DNA from: Flavobacterium rivuli WB 3.3-2 = DSM 21788
GTDB taxonomy: Bacteria > Bacteroidota > Bacteroidia > Flavobacteriales > Flavobacteriaceae
Reading direction: 5' to 3'
NCBI RefSeq assembly: GCF_000378485.1
Contig: NZ_KB899970.1
Coordinates: 248,001 to 312,000, forward strand
DNA: 64,000 bases
Part shown: piece by piece, positions 45,445-55,100 of the stretch
Layout of the letters: the number at the start of each line of letters is the position of its first letter
Position numbering within the stretch: the first letter of the stretch is position 1
Position numbers and translations under genes: made by a program
The notes under the pieces: generated by a model
What the model was told of the DNA's origin: nothing
The model's input: only the letters and a program-made list of their open reading frames with translations
Databases searched by the model: none

Positions 45445-46158
45445 ATTTAATGCTTTTACTAAAGGTTCTGTGTTTTTAAACAATACCGGATTTTTAAAAG
45501 CTTCTATGTGTCGCTCGTGGTGCACGTCAGATCCTGTAAAATCTATCATGTTGTTGTCGAGTAACTTTTTGCAAATTTCTAATACAGGTTTTCCATAATA
45601 GCCGGTTACTGATAGAAGGTTTATCTGGAAAAGGCAGCCTACTCTTTTAAGTTTTTCATATTCTTCAAATTTAAAATGGTAAAATAAATACCGCTCAGGG
45701 TGCGCAAGTATAGGTTTATAGCCTGCCAGTTGCAGTTCGTAAAGTATGTCATATAGCTGTATAGGAGCATTTAAGTAAGACATCTCTACTAAAACATAAT
45801 TGTCTTTTATCGTGAGTAAAGGCTCGTTTTTAATAAGTTTTAAAAAAACGTCGTCCATTAAATATTCTGCAGCAGCCTTAAAGGGGTTGTCTATATTATT
45901 ATCGTCTAATAATTTTTTTGTTGTGGCTTCTTTTGCAGTAATACCATTGTGCGTATTATTCCAAACTCCGGTAAGTACATGCGGAGTGGTTATAAACTGC
46001 GAAAAACCATAGTTTTTCAGGCTTGTAACAAGGCCTATAGTATTATCGTCATCTTTAGAGCCATCATCTATACCCGGTAGCAAATGAGAGTGAATATCTA
46101 CATAATCATCTGGTATAAGATCGACGAGGCGTTTCTTTGGCTTGCTGAAAATAAACAA
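45421..46158 (-). CDS. PHP-family protein-tyrosine phosphatase, CpsB/YwqE-like
   Basis: A 245-residue metal-dependent phosphatase of the PHP fold. Metal-binding motifs are DIHSHLLPGIDDGS (residues 21-34), FITTPHVL, ILAHPERY and GSDVHHERH. It is expected to dephosphorylate the tyrosine cluster of Wzc, allowing the kinase cycle that drives chain export. It starts with TTG at 46158 and ends inside the terminator stem shared with wzc. It is the last gene of a minus-strand run with the DUF4105 and PorV-like genes, so its expression need not follow the locus. Confidence 0.9.
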   Translation of the reverse strand: MFIFSKPKKRLVDLIPDDYVDIHSHLLPGIDDGSKDDDNTIGLVTSLKNYGFSQFITTPHVLTGVWNNTHNGITAKEATTKKLLDDNNIDNPFKAAAEYLMDDVFLKLIKNEPLLTIKDNYVLVEMSYLNAPIQLYDILYELQLAGYKPILAHPERYLFYHFKFEEYEKLKRVGCLFQINLLSVTGYYGKPVLEICKKLLDNNMIDFTGSDVHHERHIEAFKNPVLFKNTEPLVKALNKNSLFSL

Positions 46159-46215
46159 AGTAAAATATATTTATGGTTGCTGGTAAAAATACCGATTTTT
46201 ATAAAGTGCCCGGTT

Positions 46216-47361
46216 TTATTTTTTAATTAATTGCACAGGCAAAATATTAAATCGTGACATTATTGTTCTTAGTAATAATATCGTTATTAGTGCTATAAGA
46301 GGCAGTACTATTATTAGATGTGGTTTGTTAAGCATAAATACAATATATACTGCCAAACATAAAAAACATAGATATACCACTACCTTTTTTGCTTTTATAT
46401 TGTTCGTAAATATAAAGTACAAAAGAATTAAAAATAATGGGTTAATAAGCAATACATTGTAGTTGTGAGAAATTTCTGTATGGTAAGAATATAAGCCTAC
46501 AAACGTAAAGAATACTCCAAAAAGTCCGAAAATAGCCAGGAGCGACCTCTGTATAACTTTATTGCGCGAAGCTATCATTAATAAAAGGCATACTGCTGCA
46601 TAGGTATAGTAATTGTTCCATAAAGAAGTTTGCTCCTGCGCTGTACTTTTAATAACCGTTACAGTTGGCTGAGATAAAGGCTGTGAATTAATTTTTGTAT
46701 TGTTAACACCTTCTAATAATTGCTGCGGCAGAAAGAGCCTTTCCATTGGCCTGTCAGTTCGGTATCCAAAAATAAGGCTTATACCAAGGTTTTCATAGAA
46801 ACTATTGTGCAGGTACTCGATAACAATTTTTCGATACGTTTTACCCTCGTCTTTATTTTTCATAGATATTTTGCCTGGTACCTGTGCATTGAGTACATCG
46901 GCTACCATTGTGGTGCAATTACGCTCAAAATATTTGTAGGTATAAAAACGTTTGTCAGATAGTAAGGTCGTGCTTAAATCGGTTGCGATTGCCTGTTTTT
47001 GCTCAGCAGATAAGTTAAGTTGCTGCTCATAAAGATCCCGGTTGTAGTACTGGTAGGTATAAACAAAATCCTGATAAGAGCTTGTTGAAACAAAGTATTG
47101 CAAATCTCCTTTTATAAACCTCAGGTAAAAGTTTGGCGTGTCGAAATCAAAAGTACCATAGTTATATACTACATCTACGCCATGTAAAGGGTCGTGAACA
47201 CGCAGGGCCGTATGCCCAAAAACAGAATAAAGTTCTTCACCGGGCCCACAGGTAAGAAGGCTAATAGTTGCACTTTCGGATAATGGTACCTGTGCAAAAG
47301 ATTTAAAGGAAGAAAATAGAATTATAAAAAATGAAGCCAGTAAAACAGTTGTGCTGCGCAT
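46216..47361 (-). CDS. DUF4105 membrane protein
   Basis: A 381-residue protein with a signal peptide (about residues 1-23, ending KSFAQ) and an extracytoplasmic DUF4105 domain with CGPGEELYSVFGHTALRV and NCTTMVADVLNA. Four or five C-terminal helices follow (from about residue 255). The His and Cys residues in GHTALRV and RNCTTM resemble the NlpC/P60-like papain fold suggested for this family, but no activity is established. Common in Flavobacteriia. It lies 15 bases after the PorV-like gene. Confidence 0.85.
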   Translation of the reverse strand: MRSTTVLLASFFIILFSSFKSFAQVPLSESATISLLTCGPGEELYSVFGHTALRVHDPLHGVDVVYNYGTFDFDTPNFYLRFIKGDLQYFVSTSSYQDFVYTYQYYNRDLYEQQLNLSAEQKQAIATDLSTTLLSDKRFYTYKYFERNCTTMVADVLNAQVPGKISMKNKDEGKTYRKIVIEYLHNSFYENLGISLIFGYRTDRPMERLFLPQQLLEGVNNTKINSQPLSQPTVTVIKSTAQEQTSLWNNYYTYAAVCLLLMIASRNKVIQRSLLAIFGLFGVFFTFVGLYSYHTEISHNYNVLLINPLFLILLYFIFTNNIKAKKVVVYLCFLCLAVYIVFMLNKPHLIIVLPLIALITILLLRTIMSRFNILPVQLIKK

Positions 47362-47376
47362 TGGGGATACAGATTA

Positions 47377-48450
47377 TTATCTGCTAAAGATACTTAAATC
47401 TACTTTAAGAGAAAATATATTTGAGTAAAGCGCTACGCTTTGGTTGCCTATATCTGTAAGGGCATAATCTACCTGTATACCCCTGTAGCTAAAGCCAAGG
47501 CCTATGTTAGGCTGAAAAGTAAGGTTTTGGGTATTGTCCAGTTGTGTCTCGTTCTGAAAATTACCTACACCGGCCCTTAAAAAAACAATATCAAGATATC
47601 CGGCCTCAAAACCTACAGCAGGGTCTATGCTTACAAAATCAAGGTTTACAATATCATTTGTTTTAGCAAACTGCATGTTTAGGTTAGCTGCAGCTTTAAG
47701 GCTCATTTCGTTATGAAAAACAAATTTTTTAGAAACCCCAAGTTGTGCTTTAGGTAATGTTATTTCTGTAGTTTCGGGCAGTTCCTGGTTTTGACCGGCA
47801 ACAGCACCGCTTACGGTTGCAAATTCTTCTTCATCAATATTCCAAACATTATAAGTAGTGGTAATATCGCGAAGCATAAGCCCCCACTTCCATTCGTTTT
47901 GTGTTTGGTACTGAAAGCCAACATCGAATCCAAAGCCGTATGAGTTTGCAAATTTGCCTATTATACGACGGATAACCTTAGCATTAATGCCATAAGTAAA
48001 ACCGTCTAACGGCAGGCTGCGTGCGTAAGATAGTGTAACGCCATAATCTGCAGCCGAAAAAAGGCTTATCCGATTATAGTCTATATTTCCCTGGTCGTCT
48101 ATAAGTTGGGTGGTGTTAAGAATGTCATCTACCCCAAAACGAATAACAGAAATACCAAGTGCACTTCGGTCGTCTATAGGCATAGCAAAAGCGGCATAGT
48201 CGTACTGGGCAATATTTGCAAAATAGCTGGCGTGCATTAAAGCCATTTGCTTGGTTTTTACCTGCATAAGGCCTGCGGGGTTCCAGTAGCCACTGTTTAC
48301 ATCGCCGGTTCCTGCGGTAACAGCATTGCTCATACCCAGTGCTGCTGCATCTACACCTATACTCATAAACTCATTAGAGTATTTTCTAACGGCCTGGCTA
48401 TAAGCAAGAATAGGTGTTGTAAGTAAGAGTGTTAAAAGTAACTTTTTCAA
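47377..48450 (-). CDS. PorV/PorQ-family outer-membrane protein
   Basis: A FadL-like beta-barrel of 357 residues with a signal peptide (KKLLLTLLLTTPILAYSQ) and the family opening MSIGVDAAALGMSNAVTAGTG. The YWNPAGLM segment and many amphipathic strands follow. PorV and PorQ act in type IX secretion; this protein is a paralogue in the family whose own role is unclear. The frame extends to TTG 48468, but a -7-like element (CATATTTG) overlaps that codon. The TTG at 48450 gives a normal signal peptide and is preferred. First gene of the minus-strand run ending in the phosphatase. Confidence 0.85.
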   Translation of the reverse strand: MKKLLLTLLLTTPILAYSQAVRKYSNEFMSIGVDAAALGMSNAVTAGTGDVNSGYWNPAGLMQVKTKQMALMHASYFANIAQYDYAAFAMPIDDRSALGISVIRFGVDDILNTTQLIDDQGNIDYNRISLFSAADYGVTLSYARSLPLDGFTYGINAKVIRRIIGKFANSYGFGFDVGFQYQTQNEWKWGLMLRDITTTYNVWNIDEEEFATVSGAVAGQNQELPETTEITLPKAQLGVSKKFVFHNEMSLKAAANLNMQFAKTNDIVNLDFVSIDPAVGFEAGYLDIVFLRAGVGNFQNETQLDNTQNLTFQPNIGLGFSYRGIQVDYALTDIGNQSVALYSNIFSLKVDLSIFSR

Positions 48451-48521
48451 TGCGGCTATTTTGTGCAAATATGATATAAAATTCTCAATTACTAAACTCC
48501 AATTCTATTAACTTATTGTAT

Positions 48522-48529
48522 TAACTTTG
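48522..48529 (+). promoter_or_regulatory. -7 element of the pssA-like gene
   Basis: TAACTTTG matches TAnnTTTG and lies 22 bases before the ATG at 48551; the -33 position has TTC rather than TTG. It is divergent from the PorV-like gene's own -7-like element. Confidence 0.4.
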
Positions 48530-48550
48530 TAGTAAAAATAAATAACTGCT

Positions 48551-49294
48551 ATGTCCTTTAAAAAACATGTGCCTAACATTATAACCCTGCTTAACCTTTC
48601 ATGTGGCCTTGTTGCCCTTGTGTATGCATTTAATACATATTGGCCTATGGCTTTTTTATGGGTTTGCCTTGGTATATTTTTCGATTTTTGGGATGGTTTT
48701 TTTGCACGCATACTAAAAGTGCCAAGTGCATTAGGGTTACAGTTAGACTCGCTTGCAGATATGGTTACCAGTGGCGTTGTACCGGGCATGGTAATGTTCC
48801 AGATGTTGGTGGGCATTGCAGATAACCAGGAGGAAGCAAATCTTTCGGCAGATAATTTTTACTTAGGCATACTGCCTTATTTTGGTTTTATAATAACACT
48901 TGCATCCTGCTACAGGCTGGCTAAATTTAATATAGATACCCGCCAGACAGATTCGTTCATTGGCCTGCCTACACCGGCTAATGCTCTATTTATAATGAGC
49001 CTGCCGGTTATATTAGCACACAGCGATGGCGACAGTTTTGTATTTAGTTTTTTGAGTAATCCTTACGTACTTATAGGCATAAGCCTGCTTAGCGCTTTTA
49101 TGCTAAATGCAGAGATACCTTTGTTCTCACTTAAAATAAAATACTTTAACTGGGAAACCAATAAGCTGCAGTTTGTGTTCCTTATTATTTCTATCTTATT
49201 ATTGTTCGTATTGCAATACCTTGCCATACCGGTTATTATATTGTTTTATGTAGCGCTATCTGCTGTAAATAATAAATTTTGGGCTAAGGCATAA
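48551..49294 (+). CDS. pssA: CDP-alcohol phosphatidyltransferase (phosphatidylserine synthase-like)
   Basis: A 247-residue integral membrane enzyme with about eight helices. The CDP-alcohol phosphotransferase signature D-G-x2-A-R-x8-G-x3-D-x3-D is complete in FWDGFFARILKVPSALG and LDSLADMV (residues 46-71). Flavobacteria make phosphatidylethanolamine through phosphatidylserine, and this short form fits serine as the acceptor. It runs divergently from the PorV-like gene and is followed 2 bases later by the GH25 gene. Confidence 0.88.
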   Translation: MSFKKHVPNIITLLNLSCGLVALVYAFNTYWPMAFLWVCLGIFFDFWDGFFARILKVPSALGLQLDSLADMVTSGVVPGMVMFQMLVGIADNQEEANLSADNFYLGILPYFGFIITLASCYRLAKFNIDTRQTDSFIGLPTPANALFIMSLPVILAHSDGDSFVFSFLSNPYVLIGISLLSAFMLNAEIPLFSLKIKYFNWETNKLQFVFLIISILLLFVLQYLAIPVIILFYVALSAVNNKFWAKA

Positions 49295-49296
49295 AT

Positions 49297-50205
49297 ATGA
49301 AGCGCACGCCGCCACCTAAAAAAAAGCCGTCTCCCATTCATGCTGCTGCCACCGTTCATAGAAAAGGGGTTCGCAAAAGTGTGAAAAAAAAGGCACCGTC
49401 TAAAATTACCCCCGGCAAAATACTTAAGTATTCTTTCCTGTTGCTGCTATCGGCATTTATTCTTGCAGCCGGTTACCAGTACCGCCATGGTTTTTTATAC
49501 TATTTGGGTTTTAAAACCAATAAGCATATTGAGAACCTTACTAAGGAAGAGCGCAAAATTGCCGATGTTCGTAACTACGAAATCATAAGCCGCCATAAGG
49601 ATAAAATTTTTGGGTTAGATATATCTCACTATCAGGGCTACGTGAAATGGGATAGTATAGAACGCATTAAGGGAGAATTTCCACTCGATTTTATGTTTAT
49701 TCGCTCTACTACGGGGGTAGATGATGATACCCGCTTTAAAGATAACTGGATAAAGGCTAAACAAAGTGGTTTTTTACGTGGTGCCTACCATTACTACCGG
49801 CCTGATGAAAACTCTGTAAAACAGGCAGAAAACTTTATTAATATGGTTAAGCTTAGTAAAGGCGACCTTCCGCCCGTTCTGGATATAGAAAGGATATCGG
49901 GCAGGCAAAGCCTGGACAGCCTAAAGAGCGGACTTAAGCGCTGGCTTACGGTTGTTGAAAATCATTACGGGGTTAAACCTATTATTTATAGCGGCGAAAG
50001 TTTTTATACTGACTTTCTGAAAGAAGAATTTGAAGGCTATAACCTATGGATAGCTAACTACAGTTTTTTTGAAGATAAAATTCGGGACGAATGGCTTTTT
50101 TGGCAATTTACAGATAAAGGTGCTGTTAAAGGTATAGATGGCAATGTAGATGTTAATATTTATAACGGAACATTACCGGAGCTAAACGAACTACTGATTA
50201 AATAA
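49297..50205 (+). CDS. GH25 family lysozyme-like protein, membrane-anchored
   Basis: A 302-residue protein. A strongly basic Pro/Lys-rich N-terminus (residues 1-45) precedes one transmembrane helix (KYSFLLLLSAFILAAGYQY). The glycoside hydrolase 25 domain follows, with GLDISHYQGYVKWD near residue 105, FIRSTTGVD, GAYHYYRPDE and the catalytic PPVLDIE near residue 198. It should cut the MurNAc-GlcNAc bond of peptidoglycan from the periplasmic side. The anchor suggests a role in the cell's own wall rather than secretion against competitors. Confidence 0.9.
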   Translation: MKRTPPPKKKPSPIHAAATVHRKGVRKSVKKKAPSKITPGKILKYSFLLLLSAFILAAGYQYRHGFLYYLGFKTNKHIENLTKEERKIADVRNYEIISRHKDKIFGLDISHYQGYVKWDSIERIKGEFPLDFMFIRSTTGVDDDTRFKDNWIKAKQSGFLRGAYHYYRPDENSVKQAENFINMVKLSKGDLPPVLDIERISGRQSLDSLKSGLKRWLTVVENHYGVKPIIYSGESFYTDFLKEEFEGYNLWIANYSFFEDKIRDEWLFWQFTDKGAVKGIDGNVDVNIYNGTLPELNELLIK

Positions 50206-50210
50206 ATATC

Positions 50211-52097
50211 ATGCTGCAAAATGCCTTTAAATCATCTTTCAGGTACGATATAATTGTACTCAGGGCAATAGCAATAATTGGGGTAGTGCTATACCACTTT
50301 AAAGTGAATTTTTTTGAAGGCGGGTTTGCCGGGGTAGATGTGTTTTTTGTAATATCTGGATATTTAATGAGCCGCGTTATTCTTGGCCAGATTAATAAAG
50401 GAACATTTTCTTTTGGTAACTACTTCGAAAAACGGTTGTACAGGATTGTGCCTGCCTTGCTTTTTATGGTTGCAACAGTTGCTGTAATTTGTTTTTTTAC
50501 CTACCTGCCTTATGATTATAAAGCAAACCTGCAAAATGCCGAATCCAGCATTCTTTTCCTTTCGAATATTTTTTATTGGCACAATTCTCCCTCTTATTTT
50601 GATGCTTCGGCAGATACTAATTTGTTTTTACATACATGGTCGCTATCGGTGGAATGGCAATTTTATCTTGTGTACCCCTTTATTTTGTTACTGTTTGATA
50701 AACTGTTTAAAAACAGGAGCACATTTAGTACTGCATTTATAATCTTCACAATTATATTTTTTGCCGGCTCTGTAGCTACATCTAACTTTTACAACAGTAG
50801 TTTTTCCTTTTACATGCTGCCTACCCGTGCCTGGGAAATGCTCTTGGGTGGGGTTGCGTTTTTTGCCGAGGGTAAAATTAAAAATAGTACAGGGCAAAAA
50901 ACTTTAGCCATTACAGGATACTTGCTTATTTTATCCGGCTTTTTTATACTGAACGAATCCTTGCTTTGGCCGGGATTTTATACGCTAATACCAGTAACGG
51001 GGGCTTTTTTTGTTATTATAGCTAACTACAGTAATTTTATGCTTGTCAGGCAAAGCAGCCTTCAGTTTATTGGCAAAATATCCTACTCGCTGTACCTGTG
51101 GCACTGGCCGGTTTATGTTATATCTCAATACTACGGGTTAGGTACCGGAGTGGTGGCGGTTGTGGTATATAGCATCCTCTCGGGTGGTTTAGCGTATGTG
51201 TCTTACAAATATGTAGAATCTGTACAGTTTAACCGTAAAAGGGTAGTAGTGCTGGGTGTAGCTGTATTGTTTACAGGTGTTTTTGCAGCAGATTATTTTA
51301 ATGCAAATAGATTACTTTATAGTAATAAAACACTTTTAATTGCTAATAATATCGGGATAAAGCAAAAGCACTTTTATAATCAGTACCGTAAAGACACCTG
51401 CTTTGCAGAGTCTATGCGTATTTATAAAAATAAACCCTGCCTGTGTTTTGAAGCCGGTAAGAAAAACATACTGCTTATTGGTGATAGCCATTTAGCGCAA
51501 CTTTCGCAATCGTTGCGGGAAGGTTTAGCTAAAGACAATTTGCATTTTTTACAGGCAACGGCTCCGGCTACACTGCCCACTATAAAAAGCTATTACAATA
51601 AAAAAAATAATCTTCGCGAACTGATGGATTTTACCTATCACGATTTTATACCAAAAAATGCAGGCAGGATAGATGGAGTTATAATTAGCGCAAACTGGGC
51701 CGGCCAGCGGGTAGTGGACCGGGACAGCATTTTATATGGTATTAAAGAAGCCGTAGTTTATATAAAGCGGTACAATATACCCGTGGTAATAATTGGCCAG
51801 ACAGAGCGTTACTCTGTGCCATACCCCACGGTAGCTGCCCGTAGCTATAAGTATGGTTCCAATAACCATCAGTTTTATTTAGATGGCTATACATTAAAGA
51901 TAAATAGTTTTTTAAAGGATAATTTAAAAGGTGTTTATGTTAATGTTCTCAATGAACATTCTGTACCACCATTATCTCATAAAAATGTGACCTATATGCG
52001 CGATAAAGATCATGTTACTAAATATGGTGCCGACTTAATTGTGGCAAAAATTAAGAAAGATGCGGCCTGGAAAAGATTTATTACTGACTTACAATAG
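50211..52097 (+). CDS. acyltransferase family 3 with SGNH domain (OafA-like), copy 1
   Basis: A 628-residue protein. The N-terminal Acyl_transf_3 domain has about 10 helices and carries LRAIAIIGVVLYHFK (catalytic His), GVDVFFVISGYLMSR and SLSVEWQFYLVYP. A periplasmic SGNH hydrolase-like domain begins near residue 415 with NILLIGDSHLAQLSQSL and ends with the Asp/His pair in DKDHVTKYGADL. Such enzymes O-acetylate surface polysaccharide or peptidoglycan. It starts 5 bases after the GH25 gene. A close paralogue is at 55866. Confidence 0.92.
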   Translation: MLQNAFKSSFRYDIIVLRAIAIIGVVLYHFKVNFFEGGFAGVDVFFVISGYLMSRVILGQINKGTFSFGNYFEKRLYRIVPALLFMVATVAVICFFTYLPYDYKANLQNAESSILFLSNIFYWHNSPSYFDASADTNLFLHTWSLSVEWQFYLVYPFILLLFDKLFKNRSTFSTAFIIFTIIFFAGSVATSNFYNSSFSFYMLPTRAWEMLLGGVAFFAEGKIKNSTGQKTLAITGYLLILSGFFILNESLLWPGFYTLIPVTGAFFVIIANYSNFMLVRQSSLQFIGKISYSLYLWHWPVYVISQYYGLGTGVVAVVVYSILSGGLAYVSYKYVESVQFNRKRVVVLGVAVLFTGVFAADYFNANRLLYSNKTLLIANNIGIKQKHFYNQYRKDTCFAESMRIYKNKPCLCFEAGKKNILLIGDSHLAQLSQSLREGLAKDNLHFLQATAPATLPTIKSYYNKKNNLRELMDFTYHDFIPKNAGRIDGVIISANWAGQRVVDRDSILYGIKEAVVYIKRYNIPVVIIGQTERYSVPYPTVAARSYKYGSNNHQFYLDGYTLKINSFLKDNLKGVYVNVLNEHSVPPLSHKNVTYMRDKDHVTKYGADLIVAKIKKDAAWKRFITDLQ

Positions 52098-52105
52098 AAC
52101 GATTA

Positions 52106-55100
52106 TTACTCAAATTTCCATATACCCCAGGCCGCGGGGGTAAGCTCTGCTTCAGAGGGTATGTCAGATATTATGCTTGTAGCTTTATTGCTCCAGTATG
52201 TCCGTGCTATTGTTTGTTCGCCATCTCCCCTCAATATGCCCAAGTCACCTTTTATGGTCATACCTGCTTTTGGGCTTAATTTTAAAACAGACAGCGGTAT
52301 AGAAATTTCATAATCGCCATCTTTAGAGGCCGCGAATTGTATTTGCGAACTAACGTTTTCTACTTTATCAAACGTTATGGTGCGCTGCGGAGAAGAAAAT
52401 GGTACTCTGTCTGCCTGTTTTGTTCCGGCAACTACCTGCTTATATAACAGGGCATAAGGTTTGTTATTTATAATAGTAACTAAAAATCGTATATCGCCTT
52501 CGGTTGCCTGCGTTCTTTTAGCATTGGCATTAGGGTTAGTACCTATCATAATATCCAGTGCTCCGCCGGTTTTAAAAGGTGCGTAGTCAAACTCGCCTGT
52601 GTTTTTAAGTAATTTACTATCGCCGGTACGAAATGCAAAATACATTTTTCCGGAATTTACAGCTACCGCTGCTGTTATGTTATAAGGTTTATTGCTGGAA
52701 TTAAAATTTGCTTTTACGCCTCTTTTATCAATGTCTGCCCAGCTCGCAGTTCCCCATTCCTCTGGATTTCCGTCTACTTTAATTTCTTTGTTAGTAGCAA
52801 TCTTAAGTATAGTGCTGCTTGTTGTAGAGCTTAAGGTTTTAGCATTATTAAGGTAGTCGTTACTCTTGTTAATGTCTTTTTGGCTAATTGTAATTGGTAT
52901 AGATTGTAGTCTCTCAATAGTTTGTAAACCATTTATTTGAACTAAGCTACTGCGGGCTCCGTCCTGTAGATATACATTGCCATCATTGGTCTGTACAATT
53001 GTAGGCCAAAAGTTCTCTTCAGATAATGTGAGGCTGTCAAGATCCATACCACGTACAGGTTTTTCAATGTTCCATTTCATACCTGCCCGCATGGGTTTAA
53101 ACAATGTGGTAACAAAAAGTCCGTCGGCAGTAAATATATAAACCATACCATGATTGCTGTTAACAGCCCATAATGCATCCCTGCCATCTTTTTGATTAGT
53201 ATTAAAAAGGCCACCCAGCAAACGGGTAGTGCCTATAAGCTCTCCCGAAAAATCGGGTAGGGGTGCATAATGAGATGCATGCAGGCCCGGCCACATATTA
53301 GGGTAGCTCCATAAAGGTTTGCCATCCTTAGCTCCTGATATGGAATATTTGCTGTAGTTGCCAATTCCTTGTGTAGTTATCATCCATCCGTCTTTGGCAG
53401 TAAGTATCTGGTCACCGCCGGATGATGCTTTACCCGATACATCTTTAACAAGAACTGTAAACGTGTCAATTTTATATATGGGGTTGTTTTCTTTGGTATA
53501 TTCGGTAGGCTTAAACTGTACAGCCTGCTTATTGAGAGATAAACAAAAAGAAAGATCGTTTTGTACGGTTACTCCTGTAGCTTTACCTGTTGTTATCGTT
53601 ACTTCATCAGGCTGCACCTGTGCATCGGCATTAAGGTCGATCCACATAAAAAAGCTGTCAATTTTATCCGGTTTTTTAGTTTTTTTATTTAGTGAACTTT
53701 CAGGCCAAGCCGGCAGGAAATTGTCCTGTAATAAAACATCCCAAAAAAGGGCGTCCCCCATAGCTACATAAGGATAAAGTTGACCATTTCTTTCTGTAAA
53801 TAAAAAGGCAATGTTAGTACCGGCAGTAGGCTCAGAATTATAGCAATTTGTGAAAAATCTTTTTTCGTTATGGTAAATCGCCGTTTCAGGAGAGGCTATC
53901 CTCTTTGGTAATTTAAATATATCAGTGTTCCTGTATAATATATTGGTAATTATATTTTCGCCAGTCTTCCAGTCAATTTTAAATTCCATTGTTCCTTTTT
54001 CCCGATTGGCATAATAAAATTTATTTTTATCCTTATAATCTACGGTTCCACCGCCGCCGTATTTAGATGGCCCATAAAAAGCGGTTATCAAATCGCCATT
54101 TAAAGACCATACACTTACCCTTTTTGGTAGATAGTCATTTTCTGCTACCCAAAGCTGCTGCTTCGAGTCTATGGTTATTCCGGCAGGATTATTCATGTGT
54201 AATGGGTCATATTTTCCTGCTATAGACTTACCTGCTTTCCCAATGGCGCGAATAAATGTTCCGGTTTCATTAAATATTTTCACCTGATTGCTGTTACCGC
54301 CGTCGCTTATATAAATATGTTCTTTAGTATCTAAAGCTATGCCTGTAGGTGTCTCTAAATTTTTAGTAATAATTGCTTTTGGAGCTTTTATAACAGGTGC
54401 GTTAATATCGTCGTAGCGTAAAAGCTTTTTAGCACTGATTACAAACAATTGACCTTTAGAGTTAAATGTAAGCCCTTTGGGCGAATCAATATTTATTTTT
54501 TTTATTACAGTGCCGTTTTCAAGATCAATTACTATTAGTTGGTTTTGTAAACTTACAACACCTTTATTATTGTAAACTGCCAGCCCGTTTATTTCACTTT
54601 CTATGTTTAAATTTACATCTCTGTTGCCTAATGTATATTTTAATATTTCTTTATCCTTCTTTGTATTAATACCAGTTATACGTAATTCAGATGTTTTTCT
54701 CTCTTTATCCTGGTACCATACAGAGGCGGCGTAGGCAAACATATTTTTATCTGCTTTATCGCCTGTGTCTCTTGCTAAATAAGGAGCACCGGTCCATATA
54801 CCCCCAAGCCATTTTTTGCCTCCCAGTTTTTTCCCGTCAAGGTTTGTCCAGATAAGGGCATCCGGACCTTCGGTTACATAAGATCCAAGATAAACTGCGG
54901 GTTCTCCTGTGGGAGACTGGTTTGCTGGTACAAATAATGCTGCCTGGGGTGGAGAATGGTTTGCCATCCATCCGCCCGTACCGGTAGGAGTATGCCATGC
55001 AGGTGTACCAGCATTGTATAAAGAAAACTCATAAGTAGGGGTTATCTTAGAGTGAACTATACCCCGCATAATATAATTTCCCGGTTGTACAAATTTGCCG

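Noticed and set aside
49297-50205. GH25 protein as a phage endolysin or secreted toxin
   Set aside because: No phage genes are nearby, and it carries an N-terminal membrane anchor rather than a secretion tail.
53358-53771. 137-codon open frame on the + strand inside the propeller gene
   Set aside because: It lies wholly antisense to the 1106-residue protein, has no promoter and encodes a low-complexity Ser/Leu/Val sequence without family features.
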